Origin: Streptomyces sp. ST2-7A
Lineage (GTDB): Bacteria > Actinomycetota > Actinomycetes > Streptomycetales > Streptomycetaceae
Length of the DNA: 64,000 nt
Assembly (NCBI RefSeq): GCF_021390475.1
Contig: NZ_JAJUWS010000004.1
Coordinates: 124,001-188,000, forward strand
Reading direction: 5' to 3'
The position numbers were made by a program, and so were the translations under genes. The notes under the pieces were generated by a model. The model was not told the DNA's origin, did no database searches, and worked only from the letters and a program-made list of their open reading frames with translations. This document shows positions 62,855 to 64,000 of the stretch, one piece after another (the stretch's first letter is position 1; the number at the start of each line of letters is the position of its first letter).

Positions 62855-64000
62855 TCACCCCCCGAAAACCTCCGCCGGATCCCGCCGGGCCAGGTCCGCC
62901 AACACGTCCAGGGCCCGCCCCAACACCACGGGGGAGGGGGACCCCAGGGCCAATCGCACCGCGTCCGGAGCGCGGGATCCGTCGGCCACGAACGCCACCC
63001 CCGGCGTGATCGCCACCCCGTGCCGCGCCGCCGCGGCCACGAAGGTCTCCGCCCGCCACGGCCGGGGCAACTCCCACCAGCACCAGTACGCGGCCGGGTC
63101 CCCCCGCAGCGCGAACCCCGCCAGGCGTTCGCCGGCCAGGGCCCGCCGGGCCGCGGCGTCCCGCCGTTTCGCCCCGGTCACCACCCGCACCCCCTCGTCG
63201 GTCATCCACCGGGCCGCCGCCTCCAGCGCGAAGCGCCCGGGGCCCCAACCCCCGGCGCGCACCGCGGCCCGCAGGGGCCCGGACAGATCTCCGGGCACGG
63301 TCGCGAACCCCACGTTCAATCCCGGCGCCAGCCGTTTGGACAGGCTGTCCACCACCACCGTCCGATCCGGCAGGAGCGCGGCCAGAGGTGGCACGTCCTC
63401 GCGGAGGAACCCCCACACCGCGTCCTCGATCACCGCGGCACCGGTGACCCGGATCGCCTCCGCCAATCCGGCCCGACGGTCGGCCGGCATCACCGTCCCC
63501 AGCGGGTTGTGCAACACCGGCTGCAGGTGCACCGCACGCAACGGCGCCGACCGGTGCGCCCTCGTCAGGGCCTCCGGAAGCATCCCCATCGAGTCACCCG
63601 CCACCGGCACCACCCGCACCCCCAACCGCCGGGCCGCCGGCCCCACCAGCGGGTAGGTCACCTCCTCCACCGCCAACCGCCCACCGGGCGGCACCAGAGC
63701 GGTGATGGCGGCGGCCGTCGCCTGTCGGGCGCCGCCCGTGAAGAGCATTCGCCCCGGATCGGGCTCCCAACCCGGCCGACGGGCCAGCCCGGCCGCGGCG
63801 ACCCGGGCGGCCGGTGTGCCCCGGGGCCCGACCGGCCGCATCGCCGTACCCAGGACCTCCGCCCTCAACAGGGGCCCCAGCCCTGCCGCGAGCACCGCCG
63901 ACTGACCCGGCGCCACCGGATGGTTCAGCTCCAGATCCACCAACCCCATCCACCGGCTCCCCCGACGCCCCACCGCTCCCGGCCGTCGGGGCCGCCGCCC
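62855..64000 (-). CDS. MocR/aminotransferase-like regulator, truncated by the window edge
   Basis: The visible part is a fold-type I aminotransferase domain: FTGGARQATAAAITALVPPG, LQPVLHNPLGTVMPADRRAG, VIEDAVWGFLREDVPPL and the PLP Lys in VVDSLSKRLAPGLNVGF. Upstream, the frame stays open to the edge with a basic linker (RRPRRPGAVGRRGSRWMG) like that joining the GntR winged helix to the PLP domain in MocR proteins. The DNA-binding domain is therefore probably outside the window. A GTG at 63973 would otherwise start a 372-residue aminotransferase. Role unknown. Confidence 0.82.
   Translation of the reverse strand, partial: GRRPRRPGAVGRRGSRWMGLVDLELNHPVAPGQSAVLAAGLGPLLRAEVLGTAMRPVGPRGTPAARVAAAGLARRPGWEPDPGRMLFTGGARQATAAAITALVPPGGRLAVEEVTYPLVGPAARRLGVRVVPVAGDSMGMLPEALTRAHRSAPLRAVHLQPVLHNPLGTVMPADRRAGLAEAIRVTGAAVIEDAVWGFLREDVPPLAALLPDRTVVVDSLSKRLAPGLNVGFATVPGDLSGPLRAAVRAGGWGPGRFALEAAARWMTDEGVRVVTGAKRRDAAARRALAGERLAGFALRGDPAAYWCWWELPRPWRAETFVAAAARHGVAITPGVAFVADGSRAPDAVRLALGSPSPVVLGRALDVLADLARRDPAEVFGG

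Overview
The window is very GC-rich actinomycete DNA, most likely from Streptomyces or a close relative. The supporting signs are strong G/C bias at third codon positions, frequent GTG starts, purine-rich Shine-Dalgarno sites, a conservon-type sensor kinase/roadblock pair, a GarA/OdhI-like FHA protein and a tandem glycine riboswitch before gcvP. From memory, the order ptsI-crr-CDP-alcohol transferase-mannose-1-P guanylyltransferase matches the S. coelicolor core chromosome. The block CDP-alcohol transferase, DUF881, sbp, DUF881, FHA, bifunctional nuclease, MerR, gcvP matches M. tuberculosis Rv1822-Rv1832. No tRNA, rRNA, CRISPR array or intact insertion sequence was seen.

Layout. 1-5.6 kb: the 3' end of a winged-helix (KITE-like) gene joined to a 1579-residue SMC/MukB-like ATPase. 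5.6-10 kb: a small membrane protein and a two-gene remnant of a conservon. 10-14.4 kb: acetoacetyl-CoA synthetase, then PTS enzyme I and EIIA-Glc on the other strand. 14.8-23.3 kb: the conserved lipid/sugar nucleotide/DUF881-sbp/GarA/nuclease/MerR block. 23.5-28.8 kb: DNA polymerase IV, a PRC-barrel protein, and gcvP under a tandem glycine riboswitch. 29-37.2 kb: a mixed set containing a GCS2-like ligase, a CPBP protease, a DMT exporter, a divergent PPOX/MocR pair with an 18-bp near-palindrome between them, a Rieske lipoprotein and a DUF1990 protein.

37.2-50.9 kb is the accessory heart of the window. After about 765 bp with no gene, twelve co-directional and mostly overlapping genes run without interruption: ACP, class III aminotransferase, 4HBT thioesterase, FabZ-like protein, a ketosynthase fused to a half-ketosynthase, AMP-ligase, type II thioesterase, DMT exporter, ornithine-cyclodeaminase-family enzyme, FAD amine oxidoreductase, and two enzymes resembling the fungal saccharopine dehydrogenases LYS1 and LYS9. 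A YbaK-type tRNA-editing protein follows, then a decayed tyrosine-recombinase fragment. I read this as an undescribed biosynthetic gene cluster that draws on lysine through saccharopine to aminoadipate semialdehyde/piperideine-carboxylate. It would join this to a small discrete acyl/polyketide machinery with an amino-transfer step. No product can be named.

51.4-64 kb returns to housekeeping genes: a HipA-like kinase/DUF3037 pair, FabG and a second SDR, uracil-DNA glycosylase, Gfo/Idh oxidoreductase, UppP with a VTT membrane protein, a spermidine-synthase-like protein, a thioesterase under a palindromic leaderless promoter, DedA, a hexapeptide acetyltransferase, a CoA-binding protein, a YigZ protein, and a MocR-type protein that runs off the right edge.
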